Positions 43,132-52,372 of a stretch of DNA of 64,000 nt are shown one piece after another. The notes under the pieces were generated by a model. That model saw only the letters and a program-made list of their open reading frames with translations. It was not told the DNA's origin and did not search any database. The stretch comes from CAWEWH01 sp963812775 (GTDB taxonomy: Bacteria > Pseudomonadota > Alphaproteobacteria > Rhizobiales > Beijerinckiaceae): the NCBI GenBank assembly GCA_963812775.1, contig CAWEWH010000001.1, positions 62,001 to 126,000 of the forward strand, read 5' to 3'. A program made the translations under genes and the position numbers. The first letter of the stretch is position 1; each line of letters starts with the position of its first letter.

Positions 43132-44054
43132 CCGCGTCCCTTCTCGGGAAAGAGACCGGTGGGCCGAAAATAGAGGACGAGCGCCATCAGCAGGTAGATG
43201 AGCATGGATGCGAGCGCCGGTCCCACTGTGCGAGCAGGCGAAGGTGCCAGGATCAGGCGAAGGATGTCGACCGCAAAAGAGCGGCCCAGGGTGTCGACAA
43301 GACCAACCAGGAGCGCAGCGAGGAAGGCGCCGCGAATGGAACCGATACCGCCGATGACGATGACGACGAAGGCGAGGATGAGAATGGTGTCGCCCATGCC
43401 CGGCTCTACCGAGAGTATCGGAGCGATCATGATTCCGGCGAAGCCGGCGAGCATGGTGCCGAAGCCAAACACAATCATAAAGAGCCGGCGTATATCCACG
43501 CCGAGCGCCGACACCATGGGGGCGTTCGTGGCGCCGGCGCGAACCAGCATGCCGACCCGTGTGTAGGACACCAGCACGTAAAGCAATCCGCCAACGGCCA
43601 GGCCCGAGACAATGATGACGACGCGCCACACGGGATAGAGCATGCCGGGCGCGAGCTGGATCACGCCGTCAAAAAGGCCCGGGATGGGCATCGAGAGCGG
43701 CGCCGCACCCCAGACAATCTTAACCCCCTGGTTCAAGAAGAGGATGACGCCGAAGGTCGCGATCACCTGGTCGAGGTGATCCCGATCGTAGAGATGCCGG
43801 AACACGGCAAACTCCAGAAGGAGGCCGAGGGCGAGTGTTGCAAGCAGCGCCATGACGAGCGCAGCGAGGAAATTGCCGACAAGTCCGTAGAACATCACCG
43901 ACAAATAGGCACCAAGCATATATTGGACGCCGTGGGCGAGATTGATGAAATTCATCACTCCGAAGACGAGTGTGAGCCCGGCAGATATCAGGAACAGCAG
44001 CACGCCGAGCTGCAGCCCGTTCAAGACCTGAACGGCGAGGAGTGCGAAGTTCAT
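43128..44054 (-). CDS. livH: ABC transporter permease LivH-type
   Basis: 308 residues, about eight spans. It contains the LivH pattern LVFGVMNFINLAHGVQYMLG, and the coupling segment LGVDIRRLFMIVFGFGT. It forms the importer pore with LivM. It is 61 bases from livK. Confidence 0.93.
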   Translation of the reverse strand: MNFALLAVQVLNGLQLGVLLFLISAGLTLVFGVMNFINLAHGVQYMLGAYLSVMFYGLVGNFLAALVMALLATLALGLLLEFAVFRHLYDRDHLDQVIATFGVILFLNQGVKIVWGAAPLSMPIPGLFDGVIQLAPGMLYPVWRVVIIVSGLAVGGLLYVLVSYTRVGMLVRAGATNAPMVSALGVDIRRLFMIVFGFGTMLAGFAGIMIAPILSVEPGMGDTILILAFVVIVIGGIGSIRGAFLAALLVGLVDTLGRSFAVDILRLILAPSPARTVGPALASMLIYLLMALVLYFRPTGLFPEKGRG

Positions 44055-44115
44055 TGCATCCGCCCGCGTCCTGTTCGCACGCTCATCGCCTCGCCGATTG
44101 CCATCCTGCGCCTAG

Positions 44116-45291
44116 CTACTTCTTCAACGGGCAATCCTTGACGTAAGAATCGGCATAGTTCTCAAAAACCTTCTCGACAATTTCGGTCTGGAACTTGCCG
44201 TCGGCGCGCTGCGCGACCTTGACCAGATAGAAATTCTGGATGGGGTAGTGGTTGGCGCTGAACTTGAAGTCACCGCGCAAAGACTTGAAGTCGGCCTTCG
44301 CAAGCGCGGCGCGTAGCGCGTCCTTGTCGGTGGTATCCCCCTTCTGGGCGCGCAACCCGCCGTCGATGAGCATCGCCGCGTCATAGGCCTGGAACGCGTA
44401 GGAACCAGGCACCGCGCCATACTCCTTCTCGTAGGCGGCGACGAATTCCTTGTTCTGCGCATTGTCGAGATCGGGGGCCCAATTGGCACCGCCGAGAAAC
44501 CCCAGGGCTGCTTCTCTTTGGGCAGGCAAGGTCGACTCGTCGACCGTGAAAGCGGAGAGGAATTTGACGCCGTCCGCAAGGCCCGCTTGGCGGAACTGCT
44601 TGACGAAGTTGACGCCCATGCCGCCCGGTAGGAAGACGAAGATCGCGTCCGGCTTCGCGGCTGCGATCTTCGATAGCTCGGCGGAATAGTCGAGCTGGTT
44701 CAAGGGGACGTAGACCTCGTCCACCACTTCGCCCTTGAAGAAGTGCTTAATTCCGCGCAGCGCATCTTTGCCGGCCTGGTAGTTGGGCGCCATGATGAAG
44801 AGCTTCTTCATACCGCGGTCTTGCGCATACTTGCCGAGAACTTCAAAGACCTGGTCGTTCTGATACGAGGTCACGAACAGGTTTGGATTGCACTCCTTGC
44901 CCGCAAAGTTCGAGGTGCCGGCATTGGGACTGATGAGGAAGACCTTCTCGTCCGTCACCGGCTTGATGATCGCCTGTAGGATGTTGGAGAAGATCGGTCC
45001 GACGACGAAGTCGACCTTGTCGCGCTCGATCAGAGCTTTGGCCTTGGTAACCGCGACATCAGGCTTCAGCTCGTCATCAGCTACGATGAGCTCGACCTCG
45101 CGTCCGCCGAGCTTGCCGCCCAACGTTTTCAGGGCAAGCTGAAAGCCATTGCGCTGCTGTTGGCCGAGCACCGCCGGGGGGCCCGAAAGCGTGGTGATGA
45201 TGCCGACCTTGAGTTTCTCCTGTGCGCTGGCGGTGCCGGCGGCAAGAGCGAGCGCGGCAGCAAGCCCGGCGCCGGCGAGTTGCTTTTTCAT
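44116..45291 (-). CDS. livK: ABC transporter periplasmic substrate-binding protein LivK-type
   Basis: 391 residues. A signal peptide (LAGAGLAAALALAAGTASAQ) is followed by the type I periplasmic fold: KVGIITTLSGPPAVLGQQ, VDFVVGPIFSNILQAIIKP, IAAAKPDAIFVFLPGG and SYAFQAYDAAMLIDGGLRA. CAGGAGAACG precedes the ATG. Close relatives in Bradyrhizobium-like genomes often bind aromatic acids. It is the first transporter gene after iorB on the minus strand. Confidence 0.94.
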   Translation of the reverse strand: MKKQLAGAGLAAALALAAGTASAQEKLKVGIITTLSGPPAVLGQQQRNGFQLALKTLGGKLGGREVELIVADDELKPDVAVTKAKALIERDKVDFVVGPIFSNILQAIIKPVTDEKVFLISPNAGTSNFAGKECNPNLFVTSYQNDQVFEVLGKYAQDRGMKKLFIMAPNYQAGKDALRGIKHFFKGEVVDEVYVPLNQLDYSAELSKIAAAKPDAIFVFLPGGMGVNFVKQFRQAGLADGVKFLSAFTVDESTLPAQREAALGFLGGANWAPDLDNAQNKEFVAAYEKEYGAVPGSYAFQAYDAAMLIDGGLRAQKGDTTDKDALRAALAKADFKSLRGDFKFSANHYPIQNFYLVKVAQRADGKFQTEIVEKVFENYADSYVKDCPLKK

Positions 45292-45347
45292 CGAACGTTC
45301 TCCTGGCTCGTAAGCACTTCAGAGTTGGTTGACTGATTACCAATGCG

Positions 45348-45366
45348 CGCCCCGCCTCACGGGGCG
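45348..45366 (-). promoter_or_regulatory. Stem-loop between iorB and livK
   Basis: CGCCCCG (45348-45354) and CGGGGCG (45360-45366) form a perfect 7-base stem with a 5-base loop. It has no T-run, so it is more likely an RNA processing or attenuation element between iorB and livK than a full terminator. Confidence 0.45.
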
Positions 45367-45425
45367 TAAGCCCGTCTTGGCGGCTGCTTCGACCTCACAA
45401 TAGGCGCGCGTCTTACCATCAATTT

Positions 45426-47007
45426 TCACAGGAAGCTGTCGACGGTCTTGAGCGCGCCCATGAGCTCGAGGCCGTCCTCGTCGCGCAAGGCCGCCTCGCG
45501 CAACCGCCGCACCCACTGGGCAGCGTCGGGGCGCCCTTCGAGCTTGGCGGCGGCCGCCATCACACGGTCGAACTTAGATTGGCCGCGCACTTGGGTGTCG
45601 GAGTAGCCCTTCACCAGCCGGCGCGTCGACAGAAGTTCGATCGCCAGCTCGTAATCCTTCGAGGCGGCCGATTTCACTCGCGCGAGCCAAGCGACCCGAT
45701 GGGCCACCTCGTTGGCGTGGCGCAGTGTACCGCGCCGAAACCGTTTGAGCCCACCCATGACGTAGAGCAACACGAACCAACCAATGGTCCCGGTGCGCAC
45801 GCGGCGCCCGCGGTTGACGACGCGGTCGAGCACCTTGAACAGACGTGGCCGCCTCTCGATGAAGCGGCCCAGCCAGGCGGGCAGCGACCCCGCGACCTCG
45901 TCCATACGCGGATGCATGAACTCGGTCATGTAGACGAGTTGATCGGGCGCCGCCGCCACCTCCTTTCGGACGCGTTCGAAGCGGCTGGCGCGTGTCTTGA
46001 GGTCGGCGACGCGAAAAACATCGTCATACGCCATGGCGACGGCCACGTATTTCGCGGCTGTCGTGGTGAGGGCAAATCCTCGGACGTTGGATCCCGAAGC
46101 GCCTTCCAGCGCCAGAAACTCGCCGACAATATCCAGATATTCGGCTCCGTAGGCAACGTCCTGAAAGTCGACGACGCGTTCCAGCCCAGCCGCAATCATG
46201 TCGTGAGCCACAGCTGGAAAGTCCGCGCGGACGCGCGCGGCCAGGGCGTCGTAGCGGCTGTCATTGGTCGTCGCGAGGCGTGGGAAGCGCTTCAGCTCGC
46301 CCGCCGGCTTGGGGGCGGCCGGTGGCTTCCCCGACGCAAGCTCCCCGGCGGCGCGCTCGTAGCCGGCCGCAAACGCACGCAGACTTCGGCTCGACGCCGA
46401 CGCCGGCGGCGCGGATCGTCGCCTCGAAGGCCTCGCGTAGAAACGGCAGCGCCTTGGCGCCGGCGAGCGCACCGAACAGCACCGCCGAGATAACGCTGCC
46501 GGAATCCTCGGCCAACGCCGCCATGTCGAAGGCGACAAAGCGTTTGGCAGCTGCCAGCGCCGCTGCATAGACCTTCTCGGCGTCGCCGATGCCGTCGCCG
46601 GGGGTCTGCTTTTCCGCCACCGCATAGGAGCGGTGCGAGGAGGCAATCAACGTGGTGCGGTCGGGCGTGACCAAGCCGCGCTGGATGGCGCGGCCGGCTT
46701 CCATCAACTCGGCGCCGATGACGATATCGACCTCGCCCGGCACCACCATCAGGGACAACACGGGTCGCAGCCCAGCCGGCGCACCTTGAGGCAGCGGGAG
46801 GGTCTCGATGAAATAGACGGTGGCACCGGTACGCTGGGCGACGCCCGGGACAGAAGTCGACTGGGCAGCCCAGCCCTGGCTCTCGGCAAGCGCGACGATC
46901 CAGTCGACGAGCACGCCGCCACCCTGCCCGCCCATGGCGAGGACGGCGATCGACAGTGGCTTCGACGTGTCGAGCTTGATGGGAAGCGCCTGCGCGGCGA
47001 CCGTCAT
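45426..47007 (-). CDS. iorB: Indolepyruvate:ferredoxin oxidoreductase beta-subunit family protein, frame broken once
   Basis: About 526 residues if one extra base at 46385/46386 is removed. The N-terminal gamma-domain reads LSIAVLAMGGQGGGVLVDWI and GVAQRTGATVYFIETLPLP, the loop found in IorB. After the break the frame continues SLRAFAAGYERAAGELASGK and runs to a stop at 45426. The C-terminal 300 residues are an added domain found only in the long beta-family proteins of soil proteobacteria. As written, translation would stop early. With IorA it should convert a 2-oxoacid to an acyl-CoA with reduced ferredoxin. iorA ends 10 bases upstream. Confidence 0.85.
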
Positions 47008-47017
47008 CGGGCCCGGC

Positions 47018-49168
47018 TCAGGCGAAGGCGGTGCGGCGCCGGTCGCGGCGGCGTTGCAGGAAGCCGATCACGGCATTGCGAAAGCGGGCGAAGAAGAGGT
47101 CCATGCTGGTCGGGTTGTAGATGATGTCGGCGCGGTAGAAGGACGGGCAGAGTACCGCGGCTTCCGACACGTCGCCGCAATTGCCGCAGCCGACGCAGGT
47201 GTTATCGATCGCGGCGACGGGATCGTCCTTGAGCGGATCGTCCGTGTGCTTGATCGACAGCGACGGGCATCCCGACAGGCGGATACACGCGTGGTCGCCG
47301 GTGCACACGTCCTCGTCGACGCCGAAACGCTCGCGCACCACGCGCTGGCCGCCCTTCACCGCCTTGTTGAACAGCGGTCTCACGCGACGCTGTTTGTTCA
47401 ACATGCATTCCGAGGAAGCGACGATGACCTTGGGGCCCGGCTCTTTGCTGGTCAGCGCCTCCTTCAGCGTGTCGCGCATCTTAGCGACATCGTAGGTGCG
47501 GTCGATCTGCCGTACCCAGGTGCCGCCCACGCCTTCGACCGCCTTGGCGATCGGATGCTTGGTTGAGCGCGTGGCGTTGTCGGCGCGCGACGAGAGATGT
47601 CCTGACCACCGGTTGCCGACGAATAGAAGTTGTCAACCACGATGATGACGCCGTCATGCTGATTGTAGACGGCATTGCCGATGCTCGAGGTCAGGCCGTT
47701 GTGCCAGAAGCCACCGTCGCCGATCATCGAGATCGACTTCTTGTCGGCCTTGACGTTGAAGGCGGCCGCCGAGGCGGGGCCGAGACCGTACCCCATGGTG
47801 GTGGCACCGATATTGAACGGCGGCAGGATCGAGAACAGGTGACAGCCAATGTCGGCAGCGACGTGGTGCGGGCCGAGTTCCTTCTCGACGAGCTTCATGG
47901 CGGCGAAGATGGGTCTCTCCGGGCAGCCCGTGCAAAAGCCCGGCGGACGAGCCGGCACGGCCGTGGCCAACGCCTTCACACGCTCATCGTGGTGGATATT
48001 CTGCTCATTGGGAGCGCGCGCCTGGTCGGACAGGACGGAGGGCGCCGCTCGGGTCAGGAAGCCCCTGATGCCCTCGAGCATGACATCGGCGGTGTATTCG
48101 CCGGCCTGTGGCAGCACGCCCTTGCCGAATACCTTGGTGTTGATGTCGCCGGCGCCGCAGGATGGTGTTGATCGCCTGCTCGATGAACTCCGGCTGACCT
48201 TCCTCGACGATTAGCAGAGCCTTCTTGGTGGCGCAGAACTCGGCAATCTCATCGTCGATCAGCGGATAGGTGACATTCATGACGTAGAGTGGCACGCGCG
48301 TCGTGCCCCAAACGTCGGCGAGGCCGAGCCGTTCCAGCCCGCGCACGACGCCGTTATACATGCCCCCCTGCAACACGATCCCAATGTCGGCGAGATCGCC
48401 AGCGAAGACCTCGTTGAGCTTGCGCTCCTTGATGAAGCCCACGGCAGCCGGCCAGCGGCTCTCGATCTTCTCGCGCTCGTGCAGATAGGATGCAGGCGGC
48501 AGAACGATGCGGCTGGCATCGCGGACCGGGTTCTCGAGCGCTTGCTTGAGGGTGAAGGGCGGCGGCTGGTTATCCTTAGCGATGAAGCTGCCGTGCACGT
48601 GGCACGAGCGGATGCGAACTTCGAGCATCACCGGTGTGCGGGAGACCTCGGAAAGTTCGAACCCGTCCTCGACCGCCTTCACGATCAATTCGAGGTTGGG
48701 ACGCGGGTCGAGGAGCCAGATCTGCGACTTCATCGCGAAGGCGTGAGAGCGCTCCTGCATGATAGAGGAGCCCTCGCCGTAATCCTCGCCGACGATGACG
48801 AGGGCGCCGCCGGTTACCCCACCCGACGCCAGATTGGCGAGCGCATCGGACGCGACGTTGGTGCCGACAGTGGATTTGAAGGTCACGGCGCCGCGGATCG
48901 GATACATGACCGAGGCGGACAGCGAGGCGGCGGCTGCCGCCTCGGACGCGGACGCCGAGAACTGCACACCGAGCTTGGCGAGCGTCTCCTGCGCGTCCGC
49001 CAGAACGTCCATCAGGTGCGAGATCGGCGCGCCCTGATAGCCGCCGACGTAGCCGACCCCACATTGCAGCAGGGCTTTGGTGATGGCGAGGATGCCTTCG
49101 CCGCGGAATTCCTGGCCCTTGCCGAGCTCGAGATCTCGAACTTCCTTGGCAAAGGATCTTTCCGCCAT
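47018..49168 (-). CDS. iorA: Indolepyruvate:ferredoxin oxidoreductase alpha subunit, frame broken twice
   Basis: About 715 residues after correcting two frame changes. MAERSFAKEVRDLELGKGQE, then GYQGAPISHLMDVLADAQE is the N-terminal pyrimidine domain. One extra base near 48150-48157 is needed to join ...EQAINTILR to INTKVFGKGVLPQAGEYTAD. A two-base duplication near 47590 breaks the thiamine-diphosphate domain just after IGDGGFWHNGLTSSIGNAV and VVDNFYSSATGGQD. The C-terminus has two iron-sulfur cysteine clusters, including CVGCGNCGD. The start at 49168 has GGAG upstream. The gene is divergent from the hydroxylase/reductase gene with a shared operator motif region. Confidence 0.87.
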
Positions 49169-49250
49169 GGCATGCTCCGTCCGGCCTGAGCCGGAGCGCC
49201 TTCCCGGTAGCGACGACGGTGCGCCGGCGCCCATCGGTCGCGACGGTAAA

Positions 49251-49263
49251 TTTTACATCTAAA
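49251..49263 (-). promoter_or_regulatory. Candidate MarR operator, site 1 (iorA side)
   Basis: On the minus strand it reads TTTAGATGTAAAA, about 80 bases before the iorA start. It is one of four matches to TTTAGRYDTRAAA in this cluster. Confidence 0.55.
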
Positions 49264-49348
49264 GCAAATTTGAGGTCAACGCCTGCTTCTCAAGAGCCCG
49301 CGCGGTCTCGACCCGCCGAGCCAAAGGATTGACTTTGGAGGCAGATAT

Positions 49349-49361
49349 TTTAGGTATAAAA
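49349..49361 (+). promoter_or_regulatory. Candidate MarR operator, site 2 (hydroxylase/reductase side)
   Basis: TTTAGGTATAAAA inside the AT-rich TATTTTAGGTATAAAATAAT. A TTGACT at 49329-49334 upstream could be the -35 box; a TATAAA at 49355-49360 overlapped by the operator could be the -10. Confidence 0.55.
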
Positions 49362-49505
49362 TAATTCGCTGAGGCGCGCGGCCCGGCGGCCAGTCGTCGC
49401 GTACGCATTCGAGTTGTCGGCCGCCGTGGTCACGAACATCGCTTCGCGGGACCTTGGCCTCACCGTGAGACTGGTGACCTCGATCGTAACGGGCGGAACA
49501 CGCAG

Positions 49506-51827
49506 ATGCGCATCATATGTGTGGGCGGTGGACCAGCGGGCCTCTACTTCGGCCTGCTGATGAAGAAGACCAATCCCACGCACGAGGTGTTGGTGATCGA
49601 GCGCAATCGTCCCTATGACACATTCGGTTGGGGCGTGGTGTTCTCCGACGCGACGATGGGGAACATGCGAACCTGGGACGAGAAGACGGCGCAGGAAATC
49701 GAGGTCGCGTTCAACCACTGGGACGACATCGAGGTCTGGATCAAGGGCCGGCGCATGCGCACCACCGGCCACGGCTTCGTTGGTATTGGCCGCAAACGGC
49801 TCCTGAACATCCTGCAGGCGCGTTGCGAGGAGCTCGGGGTCAAGCTGATCTTCGATCGCGAGGTCGATACTGATCTCGAATTCGACGATGCCGATCTCGT
49901 TGTCGCCAGCGACGGCTTCAACTCGAAACTGCGCAACCGTTACGCCGCGGCGTTCGAGCCCGACATGCAGGTGCGCCCCAATCGTTACATCTGGCTTGGA
50001 ACCACGAAGAGCTACGACGCCTTCACGTTCGACTTCCGCCGCACGGAACACGGCTGGTTTCAGGCGCATATCTACAAGTTCGACGACGAGACCTCGACCT
50101 TCATTGTTGAAACCACCGAGGAGACACTGCGAGCCCATGGGCTTGACCAAGTTGAGCAGGACGACTCGATCCGTTTCTGCGAGAACCTGTTCGCCGAAGT
50201 GCTCGACGGCGCGCAATTGATGACCAATGCGCGGCACCTGCGCGGCTCCTCCTGGCTCAACTTCAACCGGCTGATCTGCGGAAAGTGGAGCCATTTCAAC
50301 GGCAAGAGCCACGTGGTGCTCATGGGCGACGCAGCCCATACGGCGCATTTTGCCATAGGGTCCGGCACCAAGCTCGCCCTCGAGGATGCCATCGAGCTGA
50401 CGCGGCAGTTCAGAGCGCTCGGCGATACGCCCGACAAGATCCCGGCGGTGCTCGCCGCCTACGAGGAGGTCCGTCGGGTCGACGTTGCCCGCATCCAGAA
50501 TGCGGCGCGCAACGCCATGGAGTGGTTCGAGGTCGTGGGCGATCGTTATGCCGATACGCTGGAGCCCGAGCAGTTCATGTATTCGCTGCTCACCCGCTCG
50601 CAGCGTATCAGCCATGAGAATCTGCGGCTGCGCGACAAGGTTTGGCTCGAAGGCTACGAGCGCTGGTTCGCCCAAAGCTGTGGCCTCAACGTCGATCCCG
50701 ATACGCGGCCGGTACCGCCCATGTTCACGCCTTATCGCATTCGTGGCGTGACCCTGCCAAACCGCATCGTCATGTCGCCCATGGCCATGTACTCGGCGAC
50801 CGATGGCGTTCCCAACGACTTTCACCTCGTCCACCTGGGCAGCCGCGCGCTCGGCGGTGCCGGCCTCGTCTTCGGCGAGATGACATGCGTGTCGCCAGAC
50901 GCCCGCATCACCCCCGGCTGTCTCGGGCTATGGAACGACGAGCAGGCAACGGCGTGGAAACGCGTCGTTGATTTCATCCACGGCATGACGCCGGCCAAGG
51001 CCGGGCTGCAGCTCGGTCATGCCGGCCGCAAGGGCTCGACGCGGCTCGCATGGGAGGGCATCGACGAGGCGCTCGAGGAGGGCAATTGGCCGTTGATCTC
51101 ACCCTCGGCGACATCTTATCTTGAGCATGGTGCCGTACCGCGTGCCATGACCCGGGACGACATGGCGCGAGTGAAGGCCGATTTCGTCGCCGCAGCGGCG
51201 CGCGGGGCAGCGATCGGTTTCGACGTGCTCGAGCTGCACTGTGCGCATGGCTACCTGTTGTCGAGCTTCCTCTCGCCGATCACGAACCATCGCGCTGACG
51301 AATATGGCGGCTCACACGAGAACATGGCGCGGTTTCCGCTCGAAGTATTCACAGCCATGCGTGCTGTATGGCCCGAAGATCGGCCGATGTCAGTGCGCCT
51401 CTCGTGTCACGACTGGACCGAGGGCGGCAACGAGCCCGACGACGCAGCCATCTATGCCCGGATGTTCAAGGAGGCCGGCGCTGATCTCGTGGATTGCTCG
51501 TCAGGACAGGTCTCGAAAAACGAGAAGCCGGTCTACGGGCGGCTGTTTCAGACGCCGTTCGCCGACAAGATCCGCAACGAGATCGGGATCGCGACCATCG
51601 CGGTGGGGGCGATCTTCGAGGCCGACCACGCCAACTCAATCATCGCGGCCGGGCGGGCGGACCTTTGCGCAGTGGCGCGGGCGCATCTCGCCGATCCAGC
51701 CTGGACGCTGCATGAGGCCGCCAAGATCGGCCTTAAGAATGTGCCGTGGCCCAAGCAGTACTATTCGGGCAAAGCTCAGTATGAGGCCAATTTGGAGCGT
51801 GCCGCCGCGGCTCCACCGCAACGCTGA
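49506..51827 (+). CDS. Bifunctional CoA-dependent hydroxylase/reductase (2-aminobenzoyl-CoA monooxygenase/reductase or salicylyl-CoA 5-hydroxylase type)
   Basis: 773 residues, a fusion. The N-terminal flavin monooxygenase has the loop RIICVGGGPAGLYFGLLMKK and GDAAHTAHFAIGSGTKLALE. From about residue 405 an old-yellow-enzyme domain follows: FTPYRIRGVTLPNRIVMSPM, LQLGHAGRKGS, and LELHCAHGYLLSSFLSPITN. The family adds oxygen to a CoA-bound aromatic acid and then reduces the ring, giving a non-aromatic ketone. The neighbouring aryl-CoA ligase of the 2-aminobenzoate type points to anthranilate; salicylate remains possible. It is divergent from iorA. Confidence 0.93.
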   Translation: MRIICVGGGPAGLYFGLLMKKTNPTHEVLVIERNRPYDTFGWGVVFSDATMGNMRTWDEKTAQEIEVAFNHWDDIEVWIKGRRMRTTGHGFVGIGRKRLLNILQARCEELGVKLIFDREVDTDLEFDDADLVVASDGFNSKLRNRYAAAFEPDMQVRPNRYIWLGTTKSYDAFTFDFRRTEHGWFQAHIYKFDDETSTFIVETTEETLRAHGLDQVEQDDSIRFCENLFAEVLDGAQLMTNARHLRGSSWLNFNRLICGKWSHFNGKSHVVLMGDAAHTAHFAIGSGTKLALEDAIELTRQFRALGDTPDKIPAVLAAYEEVRRVDVARIQNAARNAMEWFEVVGDRYADTLEPEQFMYSLLTRSQRISHENLRLRDKVWLEGYERWFAQSCGLNVDPDTRPVPPMFTPYRIRGVTLPNRIVMSPMAMYSATDGVPNDFHLVHLGSRALGGAGLVFGEMTCVSPDARITPGCLGLWNDEQATAWKRVVDFIHGMTPAKAGLQLGHAGRKGSTRLAWEGIDEALEEGNWPLISPSATSYLEHGAVPRAMTRDDMARVKADFVAAAARGAAIGFDVLELHCAHGYLLSSFLSPITNHRADEYGGSHENMARFPLEVFTAMRAVWPEDRPMSVRLSCHDWTEGGNEPDDAAIYARMFKEAGADLVDCSSGQVSKNEKPVYGRLFQTPFADKIRNEIGIATIAVGAIFEADHANSIIAAGRADLCAVARAHLADPAWTLHEAAKIGLKNVPWPKQYYSGKAQYEANLERAAAAPPQR

Positions 51828-51923
51828 ATTCTGTAGCCTGATCCGATTTCCTCGAAACGGACGCGCGCTCGATACTTTTTGCTGTTGGTCTTATCCGAGA
51901 CCGCACACAGCTCGGACCAAGCG

Positions 51924-52361
51924 CTAGGCCGGTGGCACCACGGCTGTCGCCTCAATCTCGACGCGAGCCTCCGGCTCCACAAGTCGGCCGACCTCCACCA
52001 GCGCCATCGCGGGATAGTGCTTTCCGATGACCTCGCGATAGACTGTACTGAGCTTCGGGCGCGCGGCTAAGTACTCGTTGATGTCGCACACATACCAGGT
52101 GAGGCGCACGAGGTGCTCTGGCCCAGCGCCGCCGGCAGCCAAAATGGCGGCAATGTTCTCAAGGGCCTGACGGACCTGCGCAACAAAACCCGATGGAAAC
52201 GTCTCGTTGATGTCCCAACCGACCACGCCGCCGACAAACAGCATGTCGCCGCGTGCAATAATGCCGTTGGCATAGCCGCGCGGTGGCGGCCAGTTCTCCG
52301 GCAAAAGGACCTTATGCCCGGAAAATCGGGCTGATGGCTTGCTCGCGGTCTGTTGTGACAA
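51924..52361 (-). CDS. RidA-family protein
   Basis: 145 residues, YjgF/YER057c/UK114 fold: ANGIIARGDMLFVGGVVGWD, then QVRQALENIAAILAAGGAGP and HLVRLTWYVCDINEYLAARP. RidA proteins release ammonia from reactive imines or enamines. That would fit the amino-cyclohexene or imine intermediates expected after reduction of 2-aminobenzoyl-CoA. TTG start at 52361 with AGGAG 7 bases upstream. Last gene of the minus-strand operon; the ligase stop is 11 bases away. Confidence 0.88.
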   Translation of the reverse strand: MSQQTASKPSARFSGHKVLLPENWPPPRGYANGIIARGDMLFVGGVVGWDINETFPSGFVAQVRQALENIAAILAAGGAGPEHLVRLTWYVCDINEYLAARPKLSTVYREVIGKHYPAMALVEVGRLVEPEARVEIEATAVVPPA

Positions 52362-52372
52362 AGAACTTCTCC

